DNA from: Gracilinema caldarium
Lineage (GTDB): Bacteria > Spirochaetota > Spirochaetia > Treponematales > Breznakiellaceae
Assembly (NCBI RefSeq): GCF_029265695.1
Contig: NZ_JAJUHW010000009.1
Span: 19,725 to 83,724 of the forward strand
Length of the DNA: 64,000 nucleotides
Direction: 5' to 3'
The position numbers and the translations under genes are program-made. The notes under the pieces are model-generated. The model did no database searches. It worked only from the letters and a program-made list of their open reading frames with translations, and was not told the DNA's origin. Below, in pieces: positions 40,495 through 49,456 of the stretch (the first letter of the stretch is position 1; each line of letters begins with the position of its first letter).

Positions 40495-42665
40495 TCAATT
40501 TTTGTGGATATAAATAAAAGTGCAGGACCCGCGGTGAGCCTGGTCTCTGGAAGGGGAATCTCGTCGTAGCGGCCTATATTGTTCCAATAGGTATACCCAT
40601 AGTTGCCAGCATTTTGGACACCCAAAAGCTGCCTGAGTACATATTCGCTGTTGTAGTATTTTCGGTCATAAGAGACATTCATGTAAAAGGCCTGCATATA
40701 GGGCCGGATTACAGCTTGGTTGCGTGCTATGGACATTGCCCGGAGGGTACCTAAGTAATATATTCGGTAAGGCCGCAGTTCCGGTGGGTTGTTTGCCAGA
40801 AAATTTTGTTCAAAATGACTCGGATAGTACATGGGACAGATTACATCAACATAGCGGGAGAGCACTTCCACTTCCTGGCCGGTGCGGGCCCCGGTTCGAT
40901 ACCATCCGTTAGCCCCGTAAATGTCAATGGAAATCGGGGCATCCACATTCTTACGCACATAGCGCAAAAAGGAAAGTATGGCGCTTTCCATGTCCATGCC
41001 CGCATCCCGCCACCGGAAGCTTGCCTGGGGCAGGTTGATGCCATCGGTGGGAAAGCGGATATAATCAAATTGAATTTCATCAAATCCGCGGTTATGCAAT
41101 TCTTTGGCTATATTGGTGATATATGCCCAGACTTCTTCCGAATAGGGATCCACCCATTTTTCGTCGTATTCAGTCCGGGTGCCGTCAGTGTTTTCGTAAT
41201 ACCCCTGCCAGGGACCGTTGGTAGCCGAATCCCAAACGGCGTATTTACCTCCTTCCTTCTTGTATAATTCTGGATCCTTAAAAACCACAAGCCGTGCCAC
41301 AAGGTATGCTCCATGGGCTTTCATGGTGGGTACAAAGGTTTCAAGGTCCACAGGATTAAAGACCCTGCCTTTTGCCGCAATTTCCGGATTTTTGGGAACA
41401 AACCGGAGCCTGCCGTAGTCGTCTTTCATGTCAATAACGACCATATTGAGCTTTTTTGTATCTAAGATCTGGACGTACCGGCCAAGGCTTTTTTGGTCTA
41501 AGCCATGGTTAACGGGCATATAAAAACCTTCACGATTTAATGCCCTCTGAAGATAGGGCTTCTCTGCTGCTACATTAAAGGGTTCCTGCAAAAGCCAAAG
41601 TTCGGAAAGACTAAGTTGAGCGGTCCCGGAATTATCAGAATTTGGTGAAGCCATAAAAGCCGCTGCGTTAAGTTTACCTTCTACCAGCGATTCAGCCCGT
41701 TTCATTGTCACTGTTAGAAGGTCGGTAGTTATATCTTGCCGGTTTGATTTGATTTCAGTGCCATTTTTATCAGTAAGAGGAACGCTTGCAAGCCCTCCCT
41801 GTTGTGCGTAAAGAATAATATTTCCCAGACGCTGGAGTCCGTCCTGGGCTTTAAATTCATGTTTGCCCTTATAAAGGAGATTGAACCGTTTCGCATCCCA
41901 ATCGAGTTCATAGAGCCGTTCCCGGAAGCTCTGGAGGGCAAAAATTCGATTTGAGCCTGATATGGTATCCACGAGAATGTCCGAGACTTCATCGGGATTT
42001 TCGGTGGTCTCATGTAGTTCCAGTCCCTGGTTCAGGGATATCCACTTTTGGCTTGCACCTGAACCGGAAGAGCCCAAGGGCAAGGCAAAGACCCCATATA
42101 TGCCATGGGTTGCAAACACAACAGCGCTGTTGTTCAGGTTTGCCGCCGCTACGGCCTTTAATCCATTGGTTTTTGCGGGGGGCATACCAAGGTTTTTCCA
42201 TGAGAGGCCCCCATCCCGGGACAAATAGACGCCATCCTTGGTGGCAGTAACCAGCATGGAAGGATCAGATGGGTTATATTCAAGGTCTTTCAGGTCCTGG
42301 ATCTGCCGTACAAATTGCTTTTTGCCTTCCGCAATCTCCTTGAGTACCTTGACTGGCAAACCCTGGTTGCGTTCTTCCCAATTAGTGAGGTCCTTAGAAA
42401 ATAAAATGCCCTTATCGGTCAGCAGATAATATCCCTGGGGGTGGACTAGAATTTTTTTAACCATCCCACCGGTCCATAGCGAGACCGCAGCTGTATTTTC
42501 TTCAACCCGAAATAGGCCCTTCGTTGTTCCCACAAGTACGCTCTGAAATGGTTTTAGATCCCGGGCTGCAACAAGCTTTTGACTTGACTGTGCGGGAAGC
42601 AGCAAGCCTGCGGAAATAAGAAGAAATATAATCAAAATATTTTGATGAAAGGATTTCTTGTTCAT
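40491..42665 (-). CDS. Secreted DUF4015 (putative glycoside hydrolase) protein with N-terminal Asp-box propeller-like region
   Basis: 724 residues with a signal peptide (QNILIIFLLISAGLLLPAQS). Residues ~40-340 contain sialidase-type Asp-box sequences such as VYLSRDGGLSWKNLG, suggesting a beta-propeller. Residues ~375-715 match DUF4015/COG1306: GFYMPVNHGL, VVIDMKDDYGRLRF, GFDEIQFDYIRFPTDG (the acidic centre), SIDIYGANGWYRTGARTGQE, DVICPMYYPSHF and YTYWNNIGRYDEI. The fold is a TIM barrel related to glycoside hydrolases; the substrate is unknown. It lies directly upstream of the yihQ promoter on the same strand, so read-through is possible, but it lacks its own SQ operator. Confidence 0.85.
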   Translation of the reverse strand: MNKKSFHQNILIIFLLISAGLLLPAQSSQKLVAARDLKPFQSVLVGTTKGLFRVEENTAAVSLWTGGMVKKILVHPQGYYLLTDKGILFSKDLTNWEERNQGLPVKVLKEIAEGKKQFVRQIQDLKDLEYNPSDPSMLVTATKDGVYLSRDGGLSWKNLGMPPAKTNGLKAVAAANLNNSAVVFATHGIYGVFALPLGSSGSGASQKWISLNQGLELHETTENPDEVSDILVDTISGSNRIFALQSFRERLYELDWDAKRFNLLYKGKHEFKAQDGLQRLGNIILYAQQGGLASVPLTDKNGTEIKSNRQDITTDLLTVTMKRAESLVEGKLNAAAFMASPNSDNSGTAQLSLSELWLLQEPFNVAAEKPYLQRALNREGFYMPVNHGLDQKSLGRYVQILDTKKLNMVVIDMKDDYGRLRFVPKNPEIAAKGRVFNPVDLETFVPTMKAHGAYLVARLVVFKDPELYKKEGGKYAVWDSATNGPWQGYYENTDGTRTEYDEKWVDPYSEEVWAYITNIAKELHNRGFDEIQFDYIRFPTDGINLPQASFRWRDAGMDMESAILSFLRYVRKNVDAPISIDIYGANGWYRTGARTGQEVEVLSRYVDVICPMYYPSHFEQNFLANNPPELRPYRIYYLGTLRAMSIARNQAVIRPYMQAFYMNVSYDRKYYNSEYVLRQLLGVQNAGNYGYTYWNNIGRYDEIPLPETRLTAGPALLFISTKID

Positions 42666-42761
42666 AACCTTACCATATCTAAAAACTTTATTTTTGTGTA
42701 GCGTGCTGCCTGTACAAACCGTATTTCGGCTTTTATACTGATACCAGTAGAGGAGGCTTAT

Positions 42762-43868
42762 GTGGGAGAGCGAAGTAAAAGCGTTACAAAAACCATCGGG
42801 ATTCTAACCTCCGGCGGAGATTGCCCCGGCTTGAATGCTGCAATACGCGGCGTGTGCCGGGCTGCCTACGACCGTTACAATATGAGTATTATTGGTATTG
42901 CCAACGGATACCGGGGGCTCATTGACGGGGATGCCCGCCTCCTAAAGCCTGAAGATTTTTCTGGTATTCTCACCCGGGGTGGGACCATTTTAGGGACCAG
43001 CAGAGAAAAGCCCTTTAAGTCTCGGAACGGCGAATACGACGCTGATGTGGGCCAAGATAAGGTTGAGATAATCAAAGAAAACTATAGAAAGCTGAACCTT
43101 GATTGCCTTGTGGTTCTTGGCGGCAATGGTACCAATACCACCGGATACCTGCTCTCACAGGAAGGGCTTAATGTCATAGGTCTTCCGAAAACCATTGATA
43201 ACGACATCGTCGGTACCGATATGACCTTTGGATTCCATTCCGCAGTCTCTATTGCCACCGAGGCCATAGACCGGCTCCATTCTACCGCCCACAGCCACAA
43301 CCGAGTTATGGTGATAGAACTCATGGGCCACAAGGCCGGCTGGCTGGCCCTCTATGCGGGTGTTGCGGGGGGCGGAGATATTATCCTTTTACCGGAAATC
43401 CCCTACGATATCGATGCGATTGGCCGGCATCTTCTTAAGCGGGCCCGGGATGGCAAAAGTTTCTCTATCGTGGTTGTGGCTGAGGGCGCATTATCGGTAG
43501 AAGAAGCCAAGATGGACAAAAAGGAACGGAAAAAATACCGCGAAAAGACCGCAAAGCCTTCTATTGGGTACCGGGTAGCCCGGGAAATCGAAGCAGAAAC
43601 GGGAATGGAAACCAGGGTCACCGTTTTGGGTTATCTCCAGCGGGGCGGTATCCCCAGCGCATGGGACCGGGTTCTGGCAACGACCTTTGGCACCGCCGCG
43701 GCGGAACTCCTTGCCCGGGGTGAATATGGCAAAATGGTCTGTCTCAAGGGTAACGAAGTTGGATCGGTGGATCTCAGCGAGCCCGCGGGGCGCATAAAAA
43801 CAGTACCCGAAGACCATTATATGCTGGATACGGCCCGCTCTGTCGGTACCTGTCTTGGTAATGAATAG
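42762..43868 (+). CDS. 6-phosphofructokinase (PfkA superfamily)
   Basis: A 368-residue enzyme starting at a GTG at 42762, 5 nt after AGGAGG; the overlapping ATG at 42760 is out of frame. Motifs are GILTSGGDCPGLNAAIRG, the nucleotide-site GGNGTNT, the catalytic PKTIDNDIVGTD, and MGHKAGWLALYAGVAGG. It phosphorylates fructose-6-phosphate in glycolysis. The Gly in GGNG favours ATP, while Lys in PKTIDND is usual in pyrophosphate-dependent members; Gly plus Lys occurs in actinobacterial ATP enzymes, so ATP is more likely but the donor is not settled. It is monocistronic and divergent from DUF4015. Confidence 0.92.
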   Translation: MGERSKSVTKTIGILTSGGDCPGLNAAIRGVCRAAYDRYNMSIIGIANGYRGLIDGDARLLKPEDFSGILTRGGTILGTSREKPFKSRNGEYDADVGQDKVEIIKENYRKLNLDCLVVLGGNGTNTTGYLLSQEGLNVIGLPKTIDNDIVGTDMTFGFHSAVSIATEAIDRLHSTAHSHNRVMVIELMGHKAGWLALYAGVAGGGDIILLPEIPYDIDAIGRHLLKRARDGKSFSIVVVAEGALSVEEAKMDKKERKKYREKTAKPSIGYRVAREIEAETGMETRVTVLGYLQRGGIPSAWDRVLATTFGTAAAELLARGEYGKMVCLKGNEVGSVDLSEPAGRIKTVPEDHYMLDTARSVGTCLGNE

Positions 43869-43910
43869 GTTGGGATGTTTTTCTAAAAATGACCGACTTT
43901 TGAAAATAGC

Positions 43911-44963
43911 TCAGAGGGGAAAAGAAGCGGAGAAATAGTACCCTGTGCCATTTTCAGTTTCCGGTTTGCTCAGTAAAATGCCTCCAACCTTTTGCACTAA
44001 ACCGCAAATAATGTCCTGGCCTTCTCCTCGGGTTTTATGCTCCGATACATAGGGTGCTTTGAGCTCTTTGACTATTTCCCTATCTTCCAAGCGAGAGTCA
44101 TCGAACTCCTGGTACGTAAAAATAAGGGTATTATTAACTTGTTTTAGGTTGATATGTATTTCAGGAAATGTGGCGCTGCAATGTTTGAGCGTGTTTGTAA
44201 CAAGTTCGTTTTCAATCAGCGCAATCGTTGTGGCTATGTCCTTGGATATCACCAGGGATTCATCAACCTCTAATGATAGTTCAAGGCTGGCCCTGCCTTC
44301 GAGCCAAAGTTTTCGCAGGGTTCTCGCTACGGAAATGAAATAGGATGGGGCGGAAACGGTTTCCTCGATTGACTGGGAATCCCATATGGAGCTCAGGACT
44401 ATAAGTCCATGGAGCCGTTGTTCTATTGTTGTGCGCAGATCGATATGAAGGCTCTCCGTTTCCGGAACGAGATAGGGTATAGTTGCCAGCATAAACTGCA
44501 GATTGTTGTGGGTCCGGTGCCGCAATTCCCTGAGCAGTAATTCCTGGTTTCGGGCATATTGCTCAAGCTTCTGCAGAAGCTCAAAATAAGTAATATTCCG
44601 GGAACAAAAGCCAAGCACGCGCTCCATGCTGCATAGTCTAGCCGGACCAGGATCGTTTTTAGTTAGAATGCTTACCATGCCAGGCTTGTCTTTTTCTTCT
44701 CCGAAAGGAAATAGAACGTGGTGGAGTCCATCGGGTCTCATCCCTGAAAGGAATGCATTTTTTGCTGCATCAGCCTTGCTGCCCGATGATTTTTCATAGA
44801 AACCGGAGAGAGGATGTTCATAACGAATGTAAAGGCCCTCTGGCGTAACAAGCTGATGTAAAACCCGTTCAAGACATACAAGGGTTTCTGGAATTTTTGT
44901 GCAGCTGTATAACTCAGAAATGAACTGCCGTTCTAGCGAAAGTATTTGCAGCTCTTCGAACAT
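43911..44963 (-). CDS. Cytoplasmic sensor histidine kinase (HisKA_2 type)
   Basis: A 350-residue soluble kinase. Residues 1-150 look like a GAF-type sensor. The phosphoacceptor is the His in LLRELRHRTHNNLQFML, the HisKA_2/HWE-like box. An ATPase domain follows with IALIENELVTNTLKHC (N box) and the less canonical EGQDIICGLVQKVGG in place of the usual G box. It lies 3 bp downstream of the REC-PAS-GGDEF-EAL gene on the same strand, so it probably phosphorylates that protein's receiver domain. Its stop lies in a fragment of the intergenic repeat. Confidence 0.85.
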   Translation of the reverse strand: MFEELQILSLERQFISELYSCTKIPETLVCLERVLHQLVTPEGLYIRYEHPLSGFYEKSSGSKADAAKNAFLSGMRPDGLHHVLFPFGEEKDKPGMVSILTKNDPGPARLCSMERVLGFCSRNITYFELLQKLEQYARNQELLLRELRHRTHNNLQFMLATIPYLVPETESLHIDLRTTIEQRLHGLIVLSSIWDSQSIEETVSAPSYFISVARTLRKLWLEGRASLELSLEVDESLVISKDIATTIALIENELVTNTLKHCSATFPEIHINLKQVNNTLIFTYQEFDDSRLEDREIVKELKAPYVSEHKTRGEGQDIICGLVQKVGGILLSKPETENGTGYYFSASFPL

Positions 44964-44966
44964 CGG

Positions 44967-47027
44967 CTATCGGTTATATGGTAATGGTTTGGGTTCCGCG
45001 ATTGCATATCCCTGGGCATAATCGACACCAATACGGTGGAGCCGTTCGATGATAGAGGGATTTCTGACGAATTCTGCAATTGTTTTTAAGCCAATCACAT
45101 GCCCCATAGAGTTGATAGATTCTACCATGGTGAAATTGATGAGACTTTCGTCAATATTTTGGACTATGGACCCGTCGATTTTTAGGTAATCGACCGGCAG
45201 GCTTTTAAGATAGTTAAAAGAAGAAAATCCGGCACCGAAGTCATCGAGGGAGAAGGTAAAACCGTGGCTTTTTAGTTTTTCTATAAACCGGGTTGCAAAG
45301 GAAAGATTTTGTATTGCCGATGTCTCGGTAATTTCAATGCAGAAGTTGCCGGGGTTTGCCCCGTACTGGTTGGTAATATGAATGGCAAAGTCAATAAAGG
45401 TCTCATCAAGGATTGTGGCGCCTGAGATATTGACAGAGAAAAGACGGTTCACTAGTTCATGGTTCCGGCCCTTGAGCTGGGTCCATGCTTTTATGGTGTT
45501 TTCGAACACCCAGCGGTCGATCAATGAAATGAGGCCGTACCGTTCTGCGGATGGTATAAAGGCTCCAGGACTGATAATGCTTCCATCATCCTGTTCCATA
45601 CGAATAAGGATTTCCAGTTTTGGGTGTATCCCCGGCAGGGCTCGCAATGGTTCAATGAGCTGGTACCAGAGCCTAAATTTATTTGTCTCCAAGGCTTGGT
45701 TAATCTTGCTCACCCATTCCATCTGGCCGCGGCGGAGTATGTATTTTTCCTCGTTTCGCTGGAAGACCCGGATCCGGTTGCCGCCCTCTTCTTTGGCGAT
45801 ATAGCACGCATCGTCGGCGGCAGCCATGACCATATGAATGTCTGAGTCTTCGCTGGTAAGGGGCACAAGCCCAATGCTCAGGGTGATGGGGAACAGGTTG
45901 TTCTGCCATACAAATTTATGGTTTTGCACCGCTTCCTGAAGTCTTTGGGCAACCTGCATGGCGTTTTCCAGGACACAGTCCTTAAGCACCACCGCAAACT
46001 CATCTCCCCCGAGCCGGGCAGCAATATCGTTGCGCTGGGTAAGGGTCTGAATATAGGTGGCCACCTGCCTGAGCAATTCGTCCCCTGCCATGGTCCCGCA
46101 GGTGTCGTTAACTATCTTAAAGCGATCCACGTCAAGCTGCAGCAGGGTGTGGGACCCTCCGTAGCGAACCAATTCTTCCAGCAATCCCTGCAGTTTTATA
46201 GAGAAATCTTCCCGGTTGCCAAGGCCGGTGAGCTTATCGTGACTGGTTTGATAATCCACCGTGGCAGACAATTTCCTCAGTTCTGTCACATCGCGGAAGG
46301 CGATTACATAGCCTTCTACCTCGTTCCCTGCCTGGTGTATTTTGGTAATAGCTCCATCAAGGATATAGGACTGACCGAGTCTTCCTTTCATGACCACATC
46401 ACGGAATTTATTAGAGCTGTCTCCCTGTGGCAACATATCTGGAAGAATAGGATTCAGGGTTTTTGAATCAATTAAGGACAGTATCTGATGAATAGGTTTG
46501 CCCCTGCTTTCTTCTTCGGTCCATCCGATCATGTGGGAAGCTACGGGGTTGAGGAATAAGACCATAAGGTCGTTGTCTACTGCAATAAGGCCATCGTTAA
46601 CGCTGTGCAAAATGGCGGAAAAGAGTCGTTCCTGTTTTTTTATCTGGAGTTCTGCATTAAATTTGTATAGGGCAATATCGATTGCAGTATACAGTTCCCG
46701 TTCTTTAAAAGGTTTTAGGATATAGCCGTATGGTTCAGCAGTCTTTGCCCGTTCCAGGGTCCGGTCGTCCACATAGGCAGTTAAGAAAACAACGGGCAGC
46801 CGCAGTTCCTGTTTAATAATTTTTGCCGCCTCAATGCCGTCCATGGGGCCATTGAGCATGATATCCATCAAAATGATGTCAGGATTGTGCAGTTTTGCCT
46901 TTTCTATGGCATCGACGCCTTCGGAACAGGTATCGCAGATGGTATAACCGAATCGTTCAAGGCGGCGCTGGAGATCGAGGGCAATAATTTTTTCGTCTTC
47001 AACAATGAGGACCCGTTCTTTTGCCAT
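44967..47027 (-). CDS. Response regulator with REC, PAS, GGDEF and EAL domains (cyclic-di-GMP turnover)
   Basis: 686 residues. REC is at 1-120, with VLIVEDEKIIALDL, phosphoacceptor D55 in IILMDIML and Lys in YILKPF. PAS is at ~130-250 (GLIAVDNDLMVLFLNPVASH). GGDEF is at ~265-425 with intact ARLGGDEFAVVL. EAL is at ~430-680 with EILIR (ExLxR), VNISGAT, CIEITET, DDFGAGFSSFNYLKSLP and LKIDGS, so metal and catalytic residues appear present. Both synthesis and hydrolysis of cyclic-di-GMP are possible; which dominates cannot be read. It is paired with the adjacent histidine kinase, 3 bp away. Confidence 0.95.
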   Translation of the reverse strand: MAKERVLIVEDEKIIALDLQRRLERFGYTICDTCSEGVDAIEKAKLHNPDIILMDIMLNGPMDGIEAAKIIKQELRLPVVFLTAYVDDRTLERAKTAEPYGYILKPFKERELYTAIDIALYKFNAELQIKKQERLFSAILHSVNDGLIAVDNDLMVLFLNPVASHMIGWTEEESRGKPIHQILSLIDSKTLNPILPDMLPQGDSSNKFRDVVMKGRLGQSYILDGAITKIHQAGNEVEGYVIAFRDVTELRKLSATVDYQTSHDKLTGLGNREDFSIKLQGLLEELVRYGGSHTLLQLDVDRFKIVNDTCGTMAGDELLRQVATYIQTLTQRNDIAARLGGDEFAVVLKDCVLENAMQVAQRLQEAVQNHKFVWQNNLFPITLSIGLVPLTSEDSDIHMVMAAADDACYIAKEEGGNRIRVFQRNEEKYILRRGQMEWVSKINQALETNKFRLWYQLIEPLRALPGIHPKLEILIRMEQDDGSIISPGAFIPSAERYGLISLIDRWVFENTIKAWTQLKGRNHELVNRLFSVNISGATILDETFIDFAIHITNQYGANPGNFCIEITETSAIQNLSFATRFIEKLKSHGFTFSLDDFGAGFSSFNYLKSLPVDYLKIDGSIVQNIDESLINFTMVESINSMGHVIGLKTIAEFVRNPSIIERLHRIGVDYAQGYAIAEPKPLPYNR

Positions 47028-47061
47028 ATTGTAATCAAGTATAACTGAAACTTGGCATAGG

Positions 47062-47652
47062 TCAAGGTATTTTATTGCTTATAAGGTGAACAATTTCTTT
47101 TGCCCGCTGCTCTGGGCTATCTATCTCGGCGTCAATGATAATGTCTGCCAGTTTTCTATATGCGGCAGATCTCCGTTCATGAAGTAACCGATGTGTCTCG
47201 GCCGGATTTTCGGTTTTAAGAAAGGGAGGGAGCTCGCCGGTCCGCTCTGCGGCTTTCACAATGCGGTCCCAGGCAGTCTTGGTAGACAGGTCAAGGAATA
47301 CAAGGGTGCCGATTTGTTTTAACAATTCTATGGCTTCTGGATTGTCTACGATTCCGCCCCCTGTGGCTATGATATAGAATGCTCCAAGACCTTTTTTATG
47401 TTCTACATTGATGCGTTCAACGAGCTTCCGTGTGGATTCTAGCTCCGTAGCTCTGAATAGTTCTGCGCTCTGACGATAGAGCGCTCGGGGTGTTTGTCCT
47501 GAATGGAGGGCGATTTCGTCATCCAAATCAATAAAGGTGCCTGAAAGTAAATTGGCCAAAGCTTTACCGGTGCTGGTTTTACCTGAGTGTTTAGGTCCAA
47601 CGAGAATTATTCCCTTGAAATTTTTTTCCTGGGCTGCCATTTTTTGTTCCAT
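47062..47652 (-). CDS. aroK: Shikimate kinase-like protein
   Basis: About 196 residues from the ATG at 47652; starts at 47700 or 47640 are also in frame. P-loop GIILVGPKHSGKTSTGKALA, shikimate-site FIDLDDEIALHSG and IIATGGGIVDNP are the three signatures, with the lid region RTGELPPFLKTENPAE and the closing RRSAAYRKLAD. It phosphorylates shikimate on the way to chorismate. No other aromatic-pathway gene is adjacent. It lies 34 bp upstream of the REC-GGDEF-EAL gene on the same strand, and almost back to back with the divergent PrsW-like gene. Confidence 0.88.
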   Translation of the reverse strand: MEQKMAAQEKNFKGIILVGPKHSGKTSTGKALANLLSGTFIDLDDEIALHSGQTPRALYRQSAELFRATELESTRKLVERINVEHKKGLGAFYIIATGGGIVDNPEAIELLKQIGTLVFLDLSTKTAWDRIVKAAERTGELPPFLKTENPAETHRLLHERRSAAYRKLADIIIDAEIDSPEQRAKEIVHLISNKIP

Positions 47653-47702
47653 AGACCCTAGAGTATTCGATTTGCTACAATAGGCAAGGGGGTCGCACAA
47701 AA

Positions 47703-48416
47703 TTGAGCAGTTCCTTGTTCATGGTTCTAGTAGTAGGCATCTCAGCATTACCGGTTATTGTTCTCTTTTTCTATCTTAAAAAGAGGGTTCCCCAATTTGG
47801 CAATTGGCTTTTTATTGCCGCTCTTGCCGCAGGAAGCCTTTCTATGCTGCTGGCAAGTCTTTTGCAGATAACGCTTCCAGCAGCAAATGCCGGTACTTTT
47901 CTTGCCCTCATATACACGGTTTTTATCAGGAATGCTATGACCGAAGAACTGGGGCGTCTCCTCGTTTTAATCCTTCTTTTTTGGATACTCCCCGTTTTTT
48001 ATCAATTTGACGAACATGAGATGTCGGAAGAACAAAGACTGCTTCCTTTGTATATTGTGGTTTTTATAGGAATAACCGCGGGATTCTCTTTTGCCATGCT
48101 GGAGACCATTTCCTATGGCATGCTTAATCTCCAATTGGTCATTGTACGAACCTTAACTTCTGCTCCCTTGCATGCCGCCTGTGCTGCCCGTGTGAGTGTC
48201 GCTGCGTGGTTGATATTCAAAGGCGGTGAAGCTCAACGCGGAAAAATGGTAAAAGCCGTTTTTTATGGAATAAGTGCGGTTTTAATCCATGGTATCTATA
48301 ATTTGCTGCTCCTGTTCCCTTCGTCCTTTGCAGTACTGCCGGTTATATTGGCCTATATCGCTCTTGCATCTGCACTTACCCTGGCTAAAACCAAAGATAT
48401 TCGACCACTTGACTAA
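47703..48416 (+). CDS. PrsW-family intramembrane protease-like protein
   Basis: 237 residues with about seven membrane segments. Family motifs are the Glu pair in AMTEELGRLL, AGFSFAMLETISYG, RTLTSAPLHAACAARVS and the late HGIYNLLL; together these supply the Glu and His residues of PrsW/CAAX-like proteases. PrsW cuts anti-sigma factors in Bacillus. The start is a TTG at 47703, about 10 nt after AAGGGGG; an ATG at 47721 is an alternative. The initiator tRNA gene follows 35 bp after the stop. Confidence 0.78.
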   Translation: MSSSLFMVLVVGISALPVIVLFFYLKKRVPQFGNWLFIAALAAGSLSMLLASLLQITLPAANAGTFLALIYTVFIRNAMTEELGRLLVLILLFWILPVFYQFDEHEMSEEQRLLPLYIVVFIGITAGFSFAMLETISYGMLNLQLVIVRTLTSAPLHAACAARVSVAAWLIFKGGEAQRGKMVKAVFYGISAVLIHGIYNLLLLFPSSFAVLPVILAYIALASALTLAKTKDIRPLD

Positions 48417-48451
48417 AATTTCGTATTTTGGTATGTTCTTTTAACACACGA

Positions 48452-48524
48452 CGCAGGGTAGAGCAGTTGGCAGCTCGTCGGGCTCATAACCCGGAGGTCG
48501 CAGGTTCGAGTCCTGCCCCTGCTA
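48452..48524 (+). tRNA. Initiator tRNA-fMet (CAT anticodon)
   Basis: 73 nt without an encoded CCA. The anticodon loop CTCATAA is closed by three G-C pairs (GGG/CCC), the initiator hallmark. The first pair is mismatched (C1 opposite U72), also initiator-like. D-arm GAGCAGTTGGCAGCTC and T-arm CAGGTTCGAGTCCTG are canonical. Confidence 0.95.
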
Positions 48525-48525
48525 T

Positions 48526-48569
48526 AGCCTTATAAATCATTATAAAGTAATGGTTTATAAGGCTTTTTT
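48526..48569 (+). terminator. Rho-independent terminator of tRNA-fMet
   Basis: AGCCTTATAAA and TTTATAAGGCT form a perfect 11-bp stem around a 17-nt loop, followed by six T residues. It begins 2 nt after the tRNA 3' end. Confidence 0.85.
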
Positions 48570-48643
48570 ATGTCCGCAATCTATCCTCAAACTGAGACTA
48601 TTAGCATCTGCCGCAATGCTAAGCTTAGCTAATGCATCGGGGT

Positions 48644-49414
48644 TCATTTTACAACCGCTTCCGAGGCGGTTTGGCCTTCTCTGGTGTACACTTTACGAGG
48701 ATTATTGGGATCCAATACCCGTTCTCCTTTATAATAAAAAACATAACGGTAGGTACCCGGACTTAAAGGGAGTACGAGTTCGTAATGGCCGGGATAGTTT
48801 TCAGTTAGTTCATACATAAAGGGATCCCAGTTGTTAAAAGTTCCCGCCACGGTTACCCGCTGTCCCGGATCTCCATCAAACATAAAACGGAGACTCCCTG
48901 CAGGGGCTGAGTAAATCGCCGGCCGTTTCTCATAATCGATTGGATATATTTCTGGCAGGGACATGACCGAATGAACAATACCGGTGGAACTATCCATTCG
49001 ATAGTTGGGGTTATTGGGATCGGTAACCCAGAGCCCATCTATGATTAGCCGATATCGCAGCTCCTTAAGGCCTTCAGGAAATTCATAGACGAAGAAGAGA
49101 ATCCCAGAATCAATATAGACTGGATTCGTTGCAGTTTTCTTTTTTTCGGTACCAGGTGTTGGCTCTGGAGGATTTTCCGTTTTCATTAATTTTTTAAACC
49201 AGTGAACTGTGCTAAACCCTTCATGGGCAAAAGCAATGCCGACCCTGCGGGATGTGGAAGGAAAGGTAAATATCACCGCGTCCTCATAAAGCTCCGGTGC
49301 TCCGGCCTTTTTAATGGCAAGAAGATGATCTAAAAACCTATAAGACTCCTGATCGAGACCAAAAAGAGAAGAGCTGAATATAATGAAAAGAAAGATTAGC
49401 ACAAAGCGTTTCAT
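48644..49414 (-). CDS. Secreted protein with CBM48/AMPK-beta-type glycogen-binding domain
   Basis: About 256 residues from the ATG at 49414 with a signal peptide (MKRFVLIFLFIIFSSSLFG). The C-terminal ~80 residues are a clear E-set carbohydrate-binding module: RVTVAGTFNNWDPFMYELTE, GHYELVLPLSPGTYRYVFYY and VLDPNNP. The middle (LKELRYRLIIDGLWVTDPNN) looks like a second, degenerate copy of the same fold. Such modules bind alpha-glucans, but no catalytic domain is attached. It is divergent from the TPR protein with a 42-bp gap. Confidence 0.8.
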   Translation of the reverse strand: MKRFVLIFLFIIFSSSLFGLDQESYRFLDHLLAIKKAGAPELYEDAVIFTFPSTSRRVGIAFAHEGFSTVHWFKKLMKTENPPEPTPGTEKKKTATNPVYIDSGILFFVYEFPEGLKELRYRLIIDGLWVTDPNNPNYRMDSSTGIVHSVMSLPEIYPIDYEKRPAIYSAPAGSLRFMFDGDPGQRVTVAGTFNNWDPFMYELTENYPGHYELVLPLSPGTYRYVFYYKGERVLDPNNPRKVYTREGQTASEAVVK

Positions 49415-49456
49415 ACGTTCTTTACAATTATCGGACAATGCTTCAATATCTTGAGT

